This document shows positions 41,140-52,975 of a DNA stretch of 64,000 bases, in pieces. This DNA is from Locusta migratoria (taxonomy: Eukaryota; Arthropoda; Insecta; Orthoptera; Acrididae). The DNA is taken from assembly GCA_026315105.1 (NCBI GenBank), contig CM048744.1, forward strand, positions 904,995,094 to 905,059,093, read 5' to 3'. Each line of letters opens with the position of its first letter. The stretch's first letter is position 1. A program made the position numbers and the translations under genes. The notes beneath the pieces were generated by a model, which saw only the letters and a list, made by a program, of their open reading frames with translations, made no database searches and was not told the origin of the DNA.

Positions 41140-42290
41140 CATTACACCTTTGGGTCAAGATGGAGGCAGCGGCTGGTGCATACAGACTCAAAACTGGCAA
41201 AAAATACTGAGTGAGGTAAATATAGGAAAGGTTGGGGAAATGTCAGCCGACTATATTATAACCCCACACTGCTTCAACAAGCCTTTCAATATAACAATTG
41301 GAAGTCGGGAGCAGTGGGAGAAAATAGTTAGACACCGTACGGGGGATATTGTCTGGTTCACTGATGGATCGAAATCAGAACAAAGCGCTGGGGCCGGGGT
41401 ATACGGGGTGCAACCAAGACTGGATGACGTCATCTATATAGGGAAACTGGCCTTAGTTTTCCAGGCCGAAATCACTGCCATCAGAGCGTGTGTGGAGGAG
41501 AATTTGCGTAGGTGCTACAAAGACCGTAGCATCTATATCTATTCAGACAGAAGGCAGCCCTGAGATCACTGACAGCTCCTGCAACAAGATCTAAAATTGT
41601 TGCTGAATGTCACAGGGTTCTGGTGGAGCTAGGGGAAAGCAATAGAGTAAACCTATTGTGGGTCCCTGGCCACTCGGGGATCACTGGCGACGAACATGCC
41701 GACAGATTAGCCAGGATGGGGGCAGAGACTCCATTTATTGGACAGGAGCCTGTCCTGACAATCACCAAGGCAATGATCAAATTGGAGCTACGTAACTCGC
41801 TCAGAAGACAGCCCGTAGAATATTGGACGAATGTCTATCAACAAAAACATGGCAAGGTAATGATACCAAAGCCATGTTTTAAAAGAAACTCTGCAATCCT
41901 GGGCCGGAACAGGAGAGAGATTAGATTCATGGTTGGATTGCTGACAGGCCATGGGAATTTCAAAAAACCACCTGCATACAATGGGAATAACAGAAGAGGA
42001 ACTTAAATGTAGGATCTGTGATGACGGCGATGAAACTGCATCAAATCTAATCTTGGAATGCATTGCACTGGAAAGTAAAAGGCACAGAACATATGTGACA
42101 ACCAGACCCGAAGAAATTGTGTCTAATAAAGAACTGGTAAAGGGACTCCTTGCACTGTTTAAGGGCATTGGTTGGCTTTACTAGATATACAGGGAGCGAT
42201 ACCGCACAATAAACTTGGTTTCGGTGCGGGCAGTGGCGGGTTGGACCAAGGCTCTTTTGGCTTCCCTGAGAAAATCAATCAATCCTTCTC
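41140..42290 (+). mobile_element. LINE fragment with RNase H domain and Cys-rich C-terminus
   Basis: DIVWFTDGSKSEQSAGAGVY opens an RNase H domain; FQAEITAIRACVEENLRR, IYIYSD and LLWVPGHSGITGDEHADRLA supply the other acidic and His motifs. A frameshift near 41552 separates the third motif from the rest. Downstream come MVGLLTGHGN and, after a second frameshift, CRICDDGDETASNLILEC, a C..C-type motif common at the end of R1/I-type LINE proteins. The tail after 42260 is AATCAATCAATC. The RT is missing. Only two frame breaks in 1 kb makes it relatively young. Confidence 0.8.
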
Positions 42291-42564
42291 ACCAACACAT
42301 CAAGGAAGGGAAGACAACCATTCTTTTCCACTTCCATAACGGGTTGATTGACTTTAGATGCTAAAAAAGTCATTTAAATTATCACTACCATGAGGCCAAA
42401 AGTCAAAACTGCATATCTACATATCTGAAGAGAAAGAAAATACGCGGGTTTCATGGTCGCTGGCTCTAAAGTACGTACCTCGAAATCCTCCATGAACAAA
42501 TTGGCCAAATTGGCCAAAGTCAGTATGCTGCCTTACCTGTGGTTTAATAATCACTATAATATTT
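42291..42564. other. unassigned DNA
   Basis: No recognised repeat; it separates two LINE insertions. Confidence 0.4.
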
Positions 42565-43945
42565 CTAATATCTACATCTACATACATACTCCGCCATTCA
42601 CCGTAAGGTGCGTGGCGGAGGGTACACTGTACCACTACTAGGCATTTCCCTTCCTATTCCTCTCCCAAACGGAACGAGGAAAAAAAGAATGCCTATATGC
42701 CTCCGTACGAGCCCTAATTTCTCTTGTCTTTGTGATCTTTACGCGAAACGTAAGTAGGCGGCAGCAATATCGTACTACACTCAGCTTCAGATTCCGGCCC
42801 TCTAAATTTACTCAACATAAATTCACGAAAAGAACGTCGTATTTCTTCCAGCGATCCCCAATTGAGGTGCCGGAACATTTCCGTGACACTCGCACATTGG
42901 TCGAACCTACCGATAACAAATCTAGCTTCTCGTCTCTGAACCGCCTCTATGTCTTCCTTTAAACTGATCTGCTGCGGGTCCCAAACACTTGAGCAATACT
43001 CAAGACGTGGTCGCACAAGTGTTTTATACGCGGTCTCCTTTACAGGCGAAGTACATCTTTCCAAAATTCTCCCAATAAACCGAAGTCGGCTGTCCGCCTT
43101 ACTCACAACTGTCCTTGCGCATTCGTTCCGTTTCATATCGCTCTGCAATGTTACGCCTAGATATTTGAACGACGCGACAGCATCAAGAACCTCACTACTA
43201 ATGCTGTATTCGAACATTATAAGATTGTTTTTCCTACTCATGCGCATCACCTTACATTTTCTACATTGAGAGCTAGCTGCCATTCTTCGCACCAACTAGA
43301 AATTTTGTCTAATTCATCCTCTATGCTATTACAGTCAGTTAAAGACGACACCCTCCCATACACCACAGCATCATCAGCACACAGACGCAAATTACAACTT
43401 ACTCTGTCCATCAGATCATTTATATAGATAGAAAATAATAGCGGTCCTATCACACTCCCCTGGGGCACTCCTGACGATACACTCGACTCTGATGAACACT
43501 CGCCGTCGAGAACAACGTACTGCTTTCTATTCAAATGTTCAAATGTTTGTAAATCTATCGGACGAAACTGCGTGGTCATCAGTCCGTAGCTTACAAACTA
43601 CTTAAACATAGGTAAACTAACCTAAGGACAACACACACACCCATGCCCCAGGGAGGAACCTCCACGGCGAGCAACGGCGCGCTCCGCAGCGAGACGCTTT
43701 AGACCGCTCGGCTACTCCACCGCGGCGCGTTCTATTACTTAGGAAGTCTTCCAGCCAGTCACAAGTCTGTGTACCTATTCTATAAGCTCGTATCTTCGTT
43801 AGTGGTCTGCAGTGTGGCACCGCGTCTAACGCCTTTTTGAAGTCGAGAAAAACACAATCCGCCTGTTGCCCTTCACCCTCGGCTCGCGAGATATCATGTG
43901 AGAAAAGGGCAAGCTGAGTTTCACATGAACGATGTTTGGCCATCT
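42565..43945 (-). mobile_element. CR1/L2-like LINE, 5'-truncated (copy 3), SINE-interrupted
   Basis: Minus strand: HRSCETQLALFSHDISRAEG, VFLDFKKALDAVPH (motif A), GVPQGSVIGPLLFSIYINDL, catalytic LCADDAVVYGRVS, then SFKYLGVTLQSDMKRNE, LEYCSSVWDPQQISLKEDIE and the C-terminal SKFRGPESEAECSTILLPPT. The 3' UTR has CACCTTACGGTGAATGGCGG and ends in a TGTAGATGTAGAT tail. The active-site ADD is kept. It is interrupted by a SINE at 43532-43726 and truncated near 43945. Confidence 0.88.
43532..43726 (-). mobile_element. SINE-A, subfamily A2, nested in LINE
   Basis: Minus-strand copy with CAAATGTTTGTAAATCTATC, ACAACACACACACCCATGCC and head TCGGCTACTCCACCGCGG. Duplications GCTTTCTATT (43522-43531) and GCGTTCTATT (43727-43736) differ at one base. 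The B-box region has a small deletion relative to the 2861 copy. Confidence 0.92.
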
Positions 43946-44919
43946 TTGGTTGGGATGACTCCGTAGTTGTTACTTGTACTGTGTGGTGTGTGTTGTCTTT
44001 CTTATTTATCCTTTCCAAATCGAGGTATTAAATACGCTTGCTTTTTACTTCCTTGAGTGTAGTTGTACCTTGAAAAGTATCGGAGGTAGTCGACGACGTC
44101 CCTCGGCTGCATACACTAAGTACAGCGTTTCCCGATAAACTCTATCTCTTGTGGAAGTGCTATTAAGAAGCACCTGAAGGAAGCCATTAATTTCGAGAAG
44201 GTTGGGTGACCACGAGTTGCCGCTTTTCTGGTAAGAAGTTGGCCGTCGCTACGGTCTGCATCCACTGTGCAGCCTCTTTGATTTATCTGTGCGCCATCTC
44301 TATGGTGCTATTAATCCTTCTGCAGTTATGCCATTCCGCCAAAAGAAGATACCTAGCTCTGCGATTGGTGTCCGAGCCATTAAACTTGAAACTTTGCCTG
44401 CCAGAGGCAATAAATCCGGAGTTAGGCGGTCGTTTTACGCGTCTCTCACAAAGCTGGCCAGCGATTAATTTCTAAAATTTTATGTGGCGGAACGTAGCCA
44501 TTGAAATATACAATAACTCCACCCCCCCTACTCACCCCTCCTCACACATAAAAATTGTGATTTTCAATTTACGAAAAGTTTCAATGGTATCGGTGCAGTG
44601 GCGAATTAGATTAAGTTGTAATTCAACAAACATCGTTTACCGTTTTAAATCACCAGTGCAGAATTGTTCCAGTAAGTTCAAAGAAACACTTCTGAGAGGT
44701 GCCGGAACGTCTTTCCGGCGTGTTTCGTCTGAAATTAAGCACTGGTGCGTGTACTTCCAATAAATTATTACGGGAAAGGGAGGAACTGGCAGACAGAGGG
44801 CGAAAAACTTACAAATAAAAAATAATTTACTGTTGAGTCTAAAGTCGTTAAAAACCAACAATTCGCAGCGCGTGAAATTGGTCTTTAACCATTAATGCTC
44901 GTAAAGGTTGTTGTACAAC
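43946..44919. other. unassigned DNA
   Basis: No protein domain or repeat family was recognised. GGTGCCGGAACGTCTTTCCGGCG near 44699 is a small hairpin. ORFs of about 90 codons here show no motif. Confidence 0.4.
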
Positions 44920-44930
44920 GACTACGTGAA

Positions 44931-45134
44931 GCCGGCCGCGGTGGCCGAGGGGACTGAGGCGCTCCAGTCACGGTCTGCACGGCCACTACGGTCGGGGGTT
45001 CGAATCCCCCCTCGGGCATGGATATTTGTGACGTCCTAGTTCGTTAGTAGTTCATAATTAGTTTGTAAGTTTAGGGACTGATGACCCCGTAGTGAAGTCC
45101 CATAGACTATACAAACATTTGAACATTTGAATTT
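44931..45134 (+). mobile_element. SINE-A with TSD
   Basis: Full-length plus-strand copy close to the consensus, with an extra ATTTGAATTT at its 3' end. Duplications GACTACGTGAA (44920-44930) and GACTACGTCAA (45135-45145) differ at one base. Confidence 0.94.
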
Positions 45135-45357
45135 GACTACGTCAAGAACGGTCCCATCTTTGTCGGGCAATTATACGGAGTGATTCTTTCGCATTGTGTA
45201 CAAACTCTAAGGAATGGAAGAAGAGATGATACAGAAAAACTAATGTCTTATTAGCTTATATCTGGAAATACATTATTTCCACGCTCATTTATTAAATCAT
45301 ACATTGTTACAGAGACTGCTAATACGCACTGTACTATAAGGCCACAGTCACATGTTG

Positions 45358-45465
45358 TTATTGTTGTTATGGTCTTCAGTTCGGAGACTGGTTTGACGCA
45401 GCTCTCCACCCTACTCTATCCTGGGCAAGACTATTTATCTCCTCATAAGAAAGGCAACCCATATC
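45358..45465 (-). mobile_element. RTE-like LINE, very short 3' end
   Basis: TTATTGTTGTTATGGTCTTC and GGAGACTGGTTTGACGCAGC are the complement of the CAA-tailed RTE 3' terminus. It continues for about 100 bp and then meets the mariner palindrome that begins at the TA at 45466. Confidence 0.82.
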
Positions 45466-45467
45466 TA

Positions 45468-46160
45468 CGAGGCGCGTCCAGAAAGTTAGTTCAGTTTGGT
45501 AATAAAATGAAATTGTATACAGATAAAGAAGAAATTTTTATTGCACAATATTCTACAACTCTTAAACTACTTTTCCACATAATTGCCGAAATTTTGTAGG
45601 CACTTGTCACAGCGTGCCACAAGTTTTTGCATGCATCCTTCACAGAAGGTTGCCGCCTGTGTATTCAACCAAGTGGTAACAGCTCTTTATCATCGTTGAA
45701 GTGTTGACCACCAAGGACAGATTTTAGGTGTAAGAAGAGAAGAAAGTCGCTAGGAGAGAGGTCCGAGCTGTATAAATGATGATCAAACAGGTCCCATTGA
45801 AATTTCCGTAAGAATTGTTTGGTCACATTCGGTGTGTGAGGTCAGGCATTATCGTGAAAAAAATCTTTTGGCAGTAATCCTCTTCTTACATCTAAAATCT
45901 GTCCTTGGTGGACAACACTTCAACGATGTTGACAAGCTGAAAGAACATGTTACCACATGGTTGAATACACAGGCGGCAACATCCTATGAAAAAGGCACAC
46001 AAAACCTTGTTCCATGCTATGACAATTGCCTACAAAATTTCGGAAGCTATGTAGAAAAATAGTTTAACAGTTGTAGATTTTTGTACAATCAATATTTTTA
46101 TGTATCTGTACCCGTTCGTTTTATATAACCAAACGGAACTTACTTTCTGGACGCGCCTCG
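45468..46160. mobile_element. mariner head-to-head palindrome with TA duplication
   Basis: The two ends are inverted repeats beginning CGAGGCGCGTCCAGAAAGT, and TA dinucleotides flank both sides (45466-45467 and 46161-46162). The left part, read on the minus strand, encodes a mariner transposase C-terminal half with HDNA(stop)PHT and YSSDLSPSDFLLF, followed by LHLKSVLGGQHFN. The right part, read on the plus strand, encodes LFLHLKSVLGGQHFNDVDKL through LVPCYDNCLQNFGSYVEK and the stop. So two 3' halves of the same mariner face outwards: arms 45468-45739 and 45880-46160, with 45740-45879 unique to the left copy. No 5' half or HTH is present. Confidence 0.88.
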
Positions 46161-46162
46161 TA

Positions 46163-46650
46163 TACTATTGCTTTTAGATTCAGTGATGCTTTCATTGTTA
46201 TGTTGGGAAAATTTACAAATAACGGTGCTGAGGGCCCTCTATAGACATTTGTAACATAAAACAACTTGTAGAGTAATTCTGTGCTGGGTTCGTGCTGGAT
46301 ATACATCCGTCCTGTTGGTATCACAGGCTTTTTTTTTTTTTTAATTTTTTAATTTTTTTTCTTTCGCTGTGAAATAACGGATAATCTTTATGCCTGAAAA
46401 TAAGTAGGTTTGAAATTTAAATGGAGCAAATTTTATCGTCTTTCTCTTGCAGCCTTTTGCCCAGAAACTGTTCCTGCTTCGGAACACAATTGTACTATGT
46501 TGTGATGCTTTTGCTATCAGGTTAACTCCATCTAGTATCAATTTGTTAAAGTAAATGTTACTATCATATGCAAAGTTTAATTTGGGTTGTCAGAAGTTCT
46601 GTGGTGCGCATTTAATGATTATATGACATACTACACTGCGGTTAGCCATC
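46163..46650. other. unassigned DNA
   Basis: No element recognised. A T-rich tract lies near 46328-46360. Confidence 0.4.
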
Positions 46651-46662
46651 TGCTTAATCATT

Positions 46663-46851
46663 GCCGGCCGCGGTGGCCGAGCAGACTGAGGCGCTCCAGT
46701 CACGGTCTGCACGACCACTACGGTCGGGGGTTCGAATCCCCCCTCGGGCATGGACATTTGTGCCGTCCTCAGTATAAGGTAGTTGATAAGTAGTTTGTAA
46801 GTTTAGGGAATGATGACCCCATAGTTAAGTCCCATAAGCTTAACAAACATT
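46663..46851 (+). mobile_element. SINE-A, perfect 12-bp TSD
   Basis: Plus-strand copy with head GCCGGCCGCGGTGGCCGAGC and B box GGGGGTTCGAATCCCCCCTC. Perfect duplications TGCTTAATCATT lie at 46651-46662 and 46852-46863. Confidence 0.95.
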
Positions 46852-46863
46852 TGCTTAATCATT

Positions 46864-47267
46864 TCTAAAAGTATGACTGAAGGTATACCTGGAGGGAAGA
46901 ATAAATGAGACAGAGCGAGATGACTACATCTACTAGATCGTAGAGGAGACTAGAAACACCTATACCGATCGTAAGAAGAAGACCAAAGACAAAAATGCAG
47001 GCTTGAAGATAGAAGAAGAAAAATCGAAAACCTAGAAGAGATAGACATAGAATTCCAATAATGACTCCTGGCACAGAGGTAATGATGAACATATAATATT
47101 ATTCCCCGGTATTTTGTTTTCGACTGCAGGGCAAATATTAGGAGGTTAAGCGGTTACCTCCTGTCAACGGAGACGAATATTCGAGGAATAGATTCATCTT
47201 TCAGAACGATATCTTCACTCGGCAGCGGAGTGTACACTGACGTGAAACATCTTGCCACATTAAAACT
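46864..47267. other. unassigned purine-rich DNA
   Basis: GA-rich between 46890 and 47060; no coding motif recognised. Confidence 0.4.
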
Positions 47268-49890
47268 GTACATCTACATCTACACACATACTCCGCAATT
47301 CACCGTAAGGTGCGTGGCGGAGGGTACACTGCACAACTACTCGGCATTTCATTTCCTATTCCACTCCCAAATAGGACGAGGAAAAAAAGAATGCCTATAT
47401 GCCTCCGTACGAACCCTAATTTCTCTTATCTTGTCTTTGTGATCTTTACGCGAAATGTAAGTTGGCGGCAGCAAGATCGTACTACAGCTTCAAATTCCGG
47501 CCATCTAAATTAACAGAAATTCACGAAAAGAACGTCGTCTTTCTTCCAGCGATCCCCAACTGAGTTGCCGGAGCATTTCCGTGACACTCTCGCATTGGTC
47601 GAACCTACCGGTAACAAATCTAGCTGCTCGCCTCTGATCCGCCTGTATGTCTTCTTTTAAACTGATCTGCTGGGGGTCCCAAACACTTGAGCAATACTCA
47701 AGATGTGGTCGTACAAGCGTTTTATACGTGGTCTCCTTTGCAGGTGAAGTACATCTTCCCAAAATTCACCCAATAAACCGAAGTCGGCTGACTGCCTTAC
47801 AACTGTTCTTACATGCTCGTTCCATTTCATATCGCTCTGCAATGTTACGCCTAGATATTTGAACGACGCGACAGCATCAAGAAGCTCACTACTAATGCTG
47901 TATTCGAACATTATGGGATTGCTTTTTCTACTCATGCGCATCACCTTACATTTTTCTACATTGAGAGCTAGCTACCAATTTTTCGCACCAACTAGAAATT
48001 TTGTCTCAGTCATCCTGTATGCTATTACAGTCAGTTACAGACGACACCTTCCCATACTCCAGAGCATCATCAGCAAACAGCCGCAAATTACAACTTAATC
48101 TGTCCATCAGATCATTTATATAGATAGAAAATAATAGCGTTCCTATCCCACTTCCCTGGGGCACGCCTGGCGGAACACTCGTCTCTGATGAACACTCGCC
48201 GTCGAGAACAACATACTACGTTTTATTACTTAGGAAGTCTTCCAACCAGTCACAAATCTGTGACCCTGTTCCATAAGCTACTATCTTCGTTAGCAGTCTG
48301 CAGTGTGGCACCGCGTCGAACGCCTTTTTGAAGTCGAGAAAAACACAATCCGCCTGTTGCCCTTCATCCGTGGCTCGCAAGATATCATGTGAGAAAAGGG
48401 CAAGCTGAGTTTCACGTGAATGACGTTTCCTAAAGCCGTGCTGATTCATGGAAAGAAGCTTTTCCGTTTCAAGGAAAGTTACTATATTCGAACTGAGTAT
48501 ATGCTCTAAAATTCTACTTGAAACTGATGTCAACGGTATTGGCCTGTATTTGTGTGGGTCAGTTCTCTTTCTTATAAACGGGAGTCACCTGCGCTTTTTT
48601 CCAATCACTAGGAACTTTGCGCTGAATTAAAGATTCGCTATAAATGCAAGGTAAGTAGGGGGACCAATGCCGCAGAATAGTCTTTGTAAAACCGAACTGG
48701 TATTCCAGCCGGACCAGCAGACTTTTTGATATTTAGCTCTAGCAACTGCTTCTCTACACCGGAAGTACCTATTGCTATGTCCCCCATTTCGGAATTAGTA
48801 CGTTGGTCAACTGATGGTACATTTGTGCAGTCCTCCTGCGTGATAAATTTCTTAAAGGTGAAATTTAGAACTTCATCTTTCCGTTTGCTTTCTTCTATTA
48901 CTGCCCCGGACTTATCAACGAGTGACTGGACACAATTTTTTCGGGTTCTCGGCTAGATCTTTTGCTAAGGTATGGCTGTGATAATTATTGTATGCTTCGC
49001 GCATCGATCTTTTTATAGACGCACGAATCTCTACTAACTTTTGCCTGTCATTTGCGTGTTCTTTTTTGAATCGAGAGTGCAACAGCCTTTGCTTTCTCAG
49101 CAGCTTTCTAACATTATTAGTATACCACGGTGGATCTTTCCCATCCTTAATCGTCTTTACTGGCACATATTTCTCTAACCCTTTATTAACAATGCACTTA
49201 AATTTAGTCCACAATTCCTCTACATCCATAGTCCCGCAATTAAACGATGCCCATTCATTTTCTAAGTGCGATCGTAACATTTGCTTATCGGCTCTTCCCA
49301 ACAAAAACACGCTCCTAGCCTTCTTGATTGGTTTATGAACTTTGGTCACCATCGACGCTATGACGATATCCTGATCACTAATTCCTGTCTCTACACAGAC
49401 ATCGTTAATAAGGTCAGTCCTGTTTGCGGCTATAAGGTCTCGAATATTTCCATTGCGCGTTGGTTGCCGGTTTAACTGCTCAAGACAGTTTTCGGAGAAT
49501 GTGTCCAAAAGTAGCTCGCAAGACTGCTTGTCTGTACCGCCTGAAATGTAACTAGCGAGGTCCCAATCTATACTCTTAACGTTGAAGTCTTCTCCGACTA
49601 ATATTACATGGCCCGGATACCTATGCACTACCTGGTGTAGACTTTCTTTGAATGATTCTAAGACAGCTACAGCAGGACTCGGGGGTCGGTAAAAACACCC
49701 AACTATTAACTTTACTTCTTTTAGACCTGTTATACGTGCCCAGATAACTTCACAGTTACTTTCAACTTCGACTTCAGTAGAAACAATATCTTTGTCCACA
49801 GCAATGAACACTCCTCCTCCTCCAGTTGTATCCGTTGTCTGTACCGGCGAAAGGCAAAGGTTCTTGATGAGAGCCGCGGTCTGACACACA
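47268..49890 (-). mobile_element. CR1/L2-like LINE, longest copy (copy 4), endonuclease to 3' tail
   Basis: Minus-strand element of about 2.6 kb. From its 5' side: an APE-type endonuclease (48915-49889), then a connecting region with KKSAGPAGIPVRFYKDYSAA, RT fingers, MNQHGFRKRHSRETQLALFS, VFLDFKKAFDAVPHCRL (motif A), GVPQGSGIGTLLFSIYINDL, LFADDALEYG (active site), SFKYLGVTLQSDMKWNEHV and SSVWDPQQISLKEDIQ. The 3' UTR (CACCTTACGGTGAATTGCGG) ends in a TGTAGATGTAGATG tail. Several stops and frameshifts lie between the endonuclease and motif A. The start of the endonuclease is missing. Confidence 0.88.
48915..49889 (-). pseudogene. LINE APE-type endonuclease and linker reading frame
   Basis: Longest open frame in the window, 324 residues. 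GGGGVFIAVDKDI, VIWARI and LIVGCFYRPPSP are standard for CR1/Jockey-group endonucleases. The catalytic motif normally GGDFN reads GEDFN; the LDLI(F/V)TN motif reads RDLIAANRTDLI; and the SDHD motif reads SDQDIV, so the last His is lost. The C-terminal part (WYTNNVRKLLRKQRLLHSRF, YHSHTLAKDLAENPKK) is the usual linker to RT. The N-terminal strand with the first catalytic Asn and Glu is absent, so this frame cannot be a working nuclease. Confidence 0.85.
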
Positions 49891-50409
49891 GTTTTGGTCT
49901 ACCAGGAAGTTTTAACCTCGTATTTCGACCACTGCCTCTCAGGTAGTTTGAAGTGCACAAACCACCGCCAGTGATGGCCTAAATCATGTGGTATTACTTC
50001 GAACTGTCAAATTCATCTCCACTTAACAGAAGATAAAAAATTTGTCACAGGAGAAGAGAAAGGTCTGTTAAAGGTTTTAATGAAAAACGAGTCTATATCA
50101 CCTATTGTTGTCAGAACGACGCACGTATGCTGATATTGTTGACAGCAGCACTACTTTAATGTTACATCTGAAGATGTAAAAAGTGATCTAGACCCTTTTG
50201 CTCATAACAATTATACTGTTTTTGATGTTTATCAAACTATATGACAGACGACATCAGCAAATAAAGATGCTAAATCAAACAGAAATATTGGTATTAATAT
50301 GTGTACTATTTGAACTCATTTCTACATTAAGATTCTAATAAATGTTTTTACTATTGCAGATGTTGTTGAAAATATTCGGCCCCATCCGAGCGTTCACTAG
50401 GCATTTTGT
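49891..50409. other. unassigned DNA
   Basis: The first 100 bases may be 5' LINE sequence. The rest shows no recognised motif. Confidence 0.4.
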
Positions 50410-51600
50410 ACAGGGTGTATCGAAAAAGATAGTGCAAAGTAACACGGTTGAAATCACAAAAAGATAGAAGCAAACATGTTCCAGTAAACATTGGTCCGCA
50501 GTCTAGCCGTTTGTAAGATAATTAGTAATGTATGGTTCCAAGTCACCACTGACATATTTGTAAACATCGTCCTAGTTACTACACAATGTGAAACAATTTG
50601 ATCTGTAGGTTAGCTGTTAAAATGTCGTCCTTGCATCCGGATGCAATTCTGTGCTCGTCTCTGCAATCGAATTCGATGTGTTTCGAAAACCCATGGATCA
50701 TATCGGAATTTTTTAGAAGCATGTACAACTCTCCGCTCCCATTCTTCAACCATTTTGACGGGTGCTCTATACACTTAGTTTTAGAGGTGAGCCCAGAACA
50801 AAAATCCAAAGGATTTAGGTGCTCTTGGAGGCCAAGGTATAGGTCCGCCTCGACCTATCTATTTTCGGCCGTATCTGCGCGTTAGATGCCAAATCACAGC
50901 AGCAGCAAAATGTGCCGAAGCTCCATAATTCATAAACCTCATACTCTGACGTTGCTGAAGGTGAATATTCTCAAACAATCCTGGAAGATGACGCCGCAGA
51001 AACCTGCAGTACCTCCGTCCATTACGTTTTGGTGGAAGAATGTGTCACCACTAGACACACACATTCAGTAAGAAACGCTGCTGGTGTGGTGACTTATGGG
51101 TGTATCTCACACAACAAATGTATATTATGATAATTAAAAGCACCATCGTGTGTGAATCCTGATTACATGCGAAACGAGGTTTGACTATAGCCTGGTGTTG
51201 CATCAACTGACAAAACTTTATTCTAGGAACAAAGTCTGCATCATTGAGACATTGAACTCGCTGGAGGTGGTAAGTAAATTGCGATGTAAGAGTCTCCATA
51301 CACTACTGTGACTTAGTACAGTCACTAGTGTGGCTGTTCTTCTCATCGAGGTTCCAGGAGAGAGCTGTACTTCTTCCAGCACCAAATCTTCAACCTCAGG
51401 CGTAATGCGAGCAGGCCTACCTCCTGATCTGCCATGTGCAACACCACCATGTTCTCTCAGGCACTGAAGGACCCTAGTAAACGTACGACTTTCAGGCATT
51501 ACATTAAAACTAATTACACACGAACATCTAGTCCGCACTTTACAGAATAAATATCAATTAATAATTTCGTAGTCATTATGAACCAACGCCACAGTTATGT
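50410..51600 (-). mobile_element. Tc1/mariner-type transposase pseudogene with one terminal sequence
   Basis: The minus-strand N-terminus is at 51218-51538: FTRVLQCLREHGG, RPARITPEVEDLVLEEVQLS and GTSMRRTATLVTVLSHSSVW are an N-terminal helix-turn-helix of the insect transposases with a DUF4817-like start. Near 50890-51060 come GRRYxxFLRRHLPGLFENIH- and GASAHFAAAVIWHL-like blocks, and at 50590-50870 IGRGGPIPWPPRAPKSFGFL with WAHL, matching the WPPRSPDL.PLDFFLWG region around the last catalytic acidic residue. ACAGGGTGTATCGAAAAAG at 50409-50427 is a typical end for such elements. The opposite end was not found. There are many frame breaks. Confidence 0.72.
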
Positions 51601-51918
51601 CGTGTTATGTTTGTATGTAGCTTCACATGTAACTCTGCTAATTCACATCAGTGACCATTTAATTGTTGGTTCAAAGACAGATAGGTTTCTGGATGTCAAA
51701 GTGATTCAGATAATAAGATTAGGTGTTCGTTCTACAGATCCGTATTGAGGAGATCATAGTGGATATGGAACATTCACATTTTTAATAAAAAAATTTATAT
51801 AATCTCTATGATAGCGAATCATCAAATATAACTACTCGTTTTATGAGCTCAACACGTTATTGAATTCTGAGCAGTAACTATGATTCATATCTCAAGCGAT
51901 CAGAGGAATGATCTTTGC
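51601..51918. other. unassigned AT-rich DNA
   Basis: No recognised repeat between the transposase remnant and the next LINE. Confidence 0.4.
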
Positions 51919-52975
51919 TGTTGTTGTTGTTATGGTCTTCATTCCGGAGACTGGTCTGATGCAGCACCCCCCCCCCCCTACTCTATCCTGAGCAAGCCTT
52001 TTCATCTCCTCATAAGAACGGCTACCCACATCCACTTGAATCTGCTTACTATACGCGTCTCTTGGTCTCCCTCTACGATTTTTACCCCAAACACTTCCCT
52101 CCAATGCTAAATTTACGATTCCTCGATGTCTAAGAATGTGTCCTACCAAGCGATCCCTTCTTTTAGTCAGGGTATGTCAAAAATTCCTTTTCTCACCAAT
52201 TCTGTTCAGTACCTCTTCATTAGTTATGCGATCTACCCACCTAATCTTCAGCATTCTTCTGTAGCACCACATTTCAAAAGCCTCTATTCTCTTCCTGTCC
52301 TCACTGCTTTTCGTCCATGTTTCACTCCCGTACAAGGCAACACTGCACACAAATTCCTTGAGAAAAGACTCCACACAAAAGACTTCCTTGCACTTAAATT
52401 AATATTCGATGTTACCGAATTTCTCTTTTTCAAAAATGCTTTTCTTCCCATTGCCATTCTGCATTTTATATCCTCTCTACTGCGACCATCGCATGTTATT
52501 TTACTACCCAAGTAACAAGCTCATCTACCACCTTCATTGTTTCGTTACCTAATCTAATTCCTTCAGCATCGCCTGATTTTCTAAGACCGCATTCCATTAT
52601 TTTTGTTTTGCTCTTGTTAATGTTCATTTTATACGCTCTCTTCAACACACTGTCCCTTCCATTCAACTGCTCTTCCAGGTCCTTTGCTGTCTCTGACAGA
52701 ATTACTATGTCGTCGGCAAAACACAATGTTTTTATTTCTTCCCCCTGAACGTTAATCCCTTAAGTTTTTTCTTGCTTTCCTTCACAGCCTGCTCGATGTA
52801 CAAATTGAATAACATCGGAGAAAGGCTACAACCCTGTCTTACTCCCTTCCCAACTGATGCTTCCCTTTCATGCCCTTCGAGTCTAATAACTGCGGTCTGG
52901 TTTTTGTACAAGTTGTAAACAACTCTCCTTTCTCTGTATTTTACCCCTGCTGACTTCAGAATTTGAAACAGTGAA
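51919..52975 (-). mobile_element. RTE-like LINE, 5'-truncated
   Basis: Minus-strand copy starting at the TTGTTGTTGTTATGG complement of the CAA tail. It reads FADDIVILSETAKDLEEQLN (CFADD in the local frame), KMNINKSKTKIMECGLRKSG, GSKITCDGRSREDIKC, YGSETWTKSSEDRKRIEAFE and MLKIRWVDRITNEEV, with WGKNRRGRPRDAYSKQIQVD near the end. The active-site ADD is intact. It breaks off upstream of motif B. A C-run near 51966-51978 lies in its 3' part. No secure duplication. Confidence 0.88.

Noticed and set aside
41150..42184. Retroviral or LTR-element RNase H
   Set aside because: No protease, integrase, LTR or primer-binding site. The Cys-rich C-terminus and AATC tail place it with non-LTR elements.
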